A stretch of DNA of 64,000 nucleotides, taken from Alphaproteobacteria bacterium (GTDB lineage Bacteria > Pseudomonadota > Alphaproteobacteria > Rhodobacterales > Rhodobacteraceae). The stretch covers positions 62,001 through 126,000 of the forward strand of contig JAUHVR010000012.1 of the NCBI GenBank assembly GCA_030424865.1, in the 5' to 3' direction. Under the pieces are notes generated by a model, which did no database searches, had not been told where the DNA came from, and saw nothing but the letters and a program-made list of their open reading frames with translations. The first letter of the stretch is position 1, and each line of letters begins with the position of its first letter. The position numbers and the translations under genes are program-made. This document shows positions 62,968 to 64,000 of the stretch, one piece after another.

Positions 62968-63417
62968 TCAGAACCGGACGATCACCGAGACCACGATGAC
63001 AACCATCAGCAAGGTCGGCACTTCGTTCATCATCCGAAAGGTCCGCCCTGTGATCTCAGAGCTTCCTTTGACAAACTCCTTGCGCCGCAATCCCAGCCAA
63101 TGATGAAACCATGTCATCCCGATCACCGCTGCCGCCTTGGTCCAGGGCCAGACATAGGACCAATCCACGATCCCGGGTGTAAAGACCATCGCCAGACCGC
63201 AGATCCAGGTCACCATCATCGCCGGGTTCATGATCACCCGCAAAAGCTTCTGCTCCATCACCTGAAACGTCTCGTCCAGCACATCACCAGCTTTGGCTTT
63301 CTCAGCATGATAGACAAACAGACGAGGCAGATAGAACAGGCCCGCCATCCAGGCGATGACCGCCATGATGTGCAGGGATTTGATCCAGGGGTATCCCAGG
63401 GCCAGAAGGTCGGTCAT
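62968..63417 (-). CDS. hemJ: Protoporphyrinogen IX oxidase HemJ
   Basis: 149 residues, four transmembrane helices (about 10-28, 55-75, 83-103, 125-145). LHIMAVIAWMAGLFYLPRLFVYH and the GLRRKEFVKGSSE loop are diagnostic of the HemJ (CopD-like) family, which oxidises protoporphyrinogen IX in bacteria lacking HemY/HemG. Lies next to the putative origin, divergent from maf. Confidence 0.9.
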   Translation of the reverse strand: MTDLLALGYPWIKSLHIMAVIAWMAGLFYLPRLFVYHAEKAKAGDVLDETFQVMEQKLLRVIMNPAMMVTWICGLAMVFTPGIVDWSYVWPWTKAAAVIGMTWFHHWLGLRRKEFVKGSSEITGRTFRMMNEVPTLLMVVIVVSVIVRF

Positions 63418-63831
63418 GTGGTCCTCTCTGCTCGGTCTTCCTAATGTAAAGGAATTATTAAAAAGAGATGATGATGATGTAACAGAGCCCGTTTCTCTGG
63501 ATTAATGTTTTGGTAACAGAGTCCCCCACAGTTTTTGGGCTTGTGGGCGACTCAGTGGATGGTCTCTGGGTTTTTCCAAGCTTAGATCAAAAAATGCAGC
63601 GGAACAAAAGCGTTAGGCTGCGAAGTCCTGCTTTGCATCCTGTGCATGGAATGGGAAGAACGTCAGGGTCTCTCGAAAATCCCCTGTCATGCACTTATCC
63701 CATCCCCAGTCGGACAACCGGTCGTGAAGCCGCTCAAAACACCCCGGATTGCGCACAGATCAAATTAGACGTTGTTTCTCCCCCGAGTTTTCCGGAAAGA
63801 GACAGACAGGGTTGTCATCAGGGTTGTCCAC
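63418..63831. other. Putative chromosomal replication origin (oriC)
   Basis: 414 bases without a gene between hemJ and maf, the expected place for oriC in this group, next to parABS, rho and mnmG/E. It holds an AT-rich stretch (about 63445-63485), DnaA-box-like 9-mers (TTGTCCACA at 63824-63832, one mismatch; TCTGGATTA at 63497-63505, two mismatches to the reverse consensus), two GANTC methylation sites (63519-63523, 63549-63553) and a TTAA-N7-GTAA (63502-63516) close to a CtrA site. No clustered perfect boxes are seen. Confidence 0.6.
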
Positions 63832-64000
63832 ATGAGCGCACCTTTCATTCTGGCCTCGGGCTCCACCATCCGCGCGCAGATGTTGCGGCAGGCGGGTCTT
63901 GAGTTCGACGTGCAGACCGCGCGCGTCGACGAAGTCACCGTCCGTGCCGCGCTAGAGGCCGAACAGGCCGCGCCCCGCGACATTGCCGATACGCTGGCCG
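63832..64000 (+). CDS. maf: Maf-like nucleotide pyrophosphatase (5' end only)
   Basis: The first 56 codons from ATG 63832, cut by the window edge. [18 protein letters not shown] is the family's N-terminal motif, with one oddity: the usual SxxR Arg-rich turn reads STIRAQ. Maf proteins hydrolyse modified or non-canonical nucleotides and were first described as septum-formation inhibitors. Divergent from hemJ across the putative origin. Confidence 0.88.
   Translation, partial: MSAPFILASGSTIRAQMLRQAGLEFDVQTARVDEVTVRAALEAEQAAPRDIADTLA

Noticed and set aside
63695-63703. TTATCCCAT as a DnaA box
   Set aside because: Three mismatches from TTATCCACA; too weak to count.
1-64000. CRISPR arrays, tRNA/rRNA genes, prophage or insertion sequences
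   Set aside because: No regularly spaced repeats, no transposase or integrase-like proteins and no recognisable RNA genes were seen.

Overview
The window is a stretch of a Rhodobacteraceae (Roseobacter-group, Alphaproteobacteria) chromosome lying beside its replication origin. The evidence is the order mnmE-mnmG-rsmG-parA-parB next to rho, hemJ and maf, the rnd-lptC-lptA-lptB-hpf-ptsN block, high G+C coding DNA, frequent GTG/TTG starts, and a Roseobacter-type flagellar set (motB-flgE-flgK-flgL-flgI). No rRNA, tRNA, CRISPR array or insertion sequence was recognised.

Layout. 1-9098: surface-polysaccharide genes (ABC-2 export permease cut by the window edge, cysQ, galU, galE, two paralogous family-2-like glycosyltransferases, a GT14-type enzyme, and a protein with two sulfotransferase-like halves). 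9086-12907 (minus): RNase D, the LptC/LptA/LptB lipopolysaccharide transport genes, hibernation factor and PtsN. 12908-13801: a long AT-richer non-coding stretch ahead of an ExoY-like sugar transferase. 14553-20606: mixed housekeeping (acyl dehydratase, VOC protein, flavin reductase, OmpA-like lipoprotein, AraC/methylguanine methyltransferase fusion, SAM methyltransferase, nth, PfkB kinase). 20607-25113: multi-hairpin intergenic repeat, a sulfotransferase divergent from a second GT14 enzyme, HIT and YciI proteins, an ABC ATPase and a 59-residue CHCC zinc-finger protein. 25247-28636: polA and a YdeI-like protein. 28644-34479 (minus): flagellar operon. 34685-40205: YjbH/YjbF outer-surface pair, sugar transferase plus epimerase, and a Wza-like export lipoprotein. 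40277-41465: cytochrome c and idi.

41469-49154 (minus) is the most interesting accessory block: eight closely packed genes around an orphan AAA+ ATPase, with a coiled-coil protein at the front, two large proteins I cannot name, and three membrane proteins. Two genes in it, both coupled by 4-base overlaps, have much lower G+C than their partners, which looks like cargo inserted in frame with the operon. A large inverted repeat and a short intergenic repeat sit in its spacers.

49418-64000: alpha/beta hydrolase, succinate-semialdehyde-type dehydrogenase, grpE-hrcA, rph-rdgB-hemW, parB-parA-rsmG-mnmG-mnmE, rho, hemJ, a 414-base intergenic region that is the best oriC candidate, and the start of maf. 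Three perfect 16-base parS sites lie inside rsmG (two) and at the start of mnmG (one), read in different frames; a one-mismatch copy follows the dehydrogenase gene. Together these make the right end of the window the partitioning and origin region of the chromosome.
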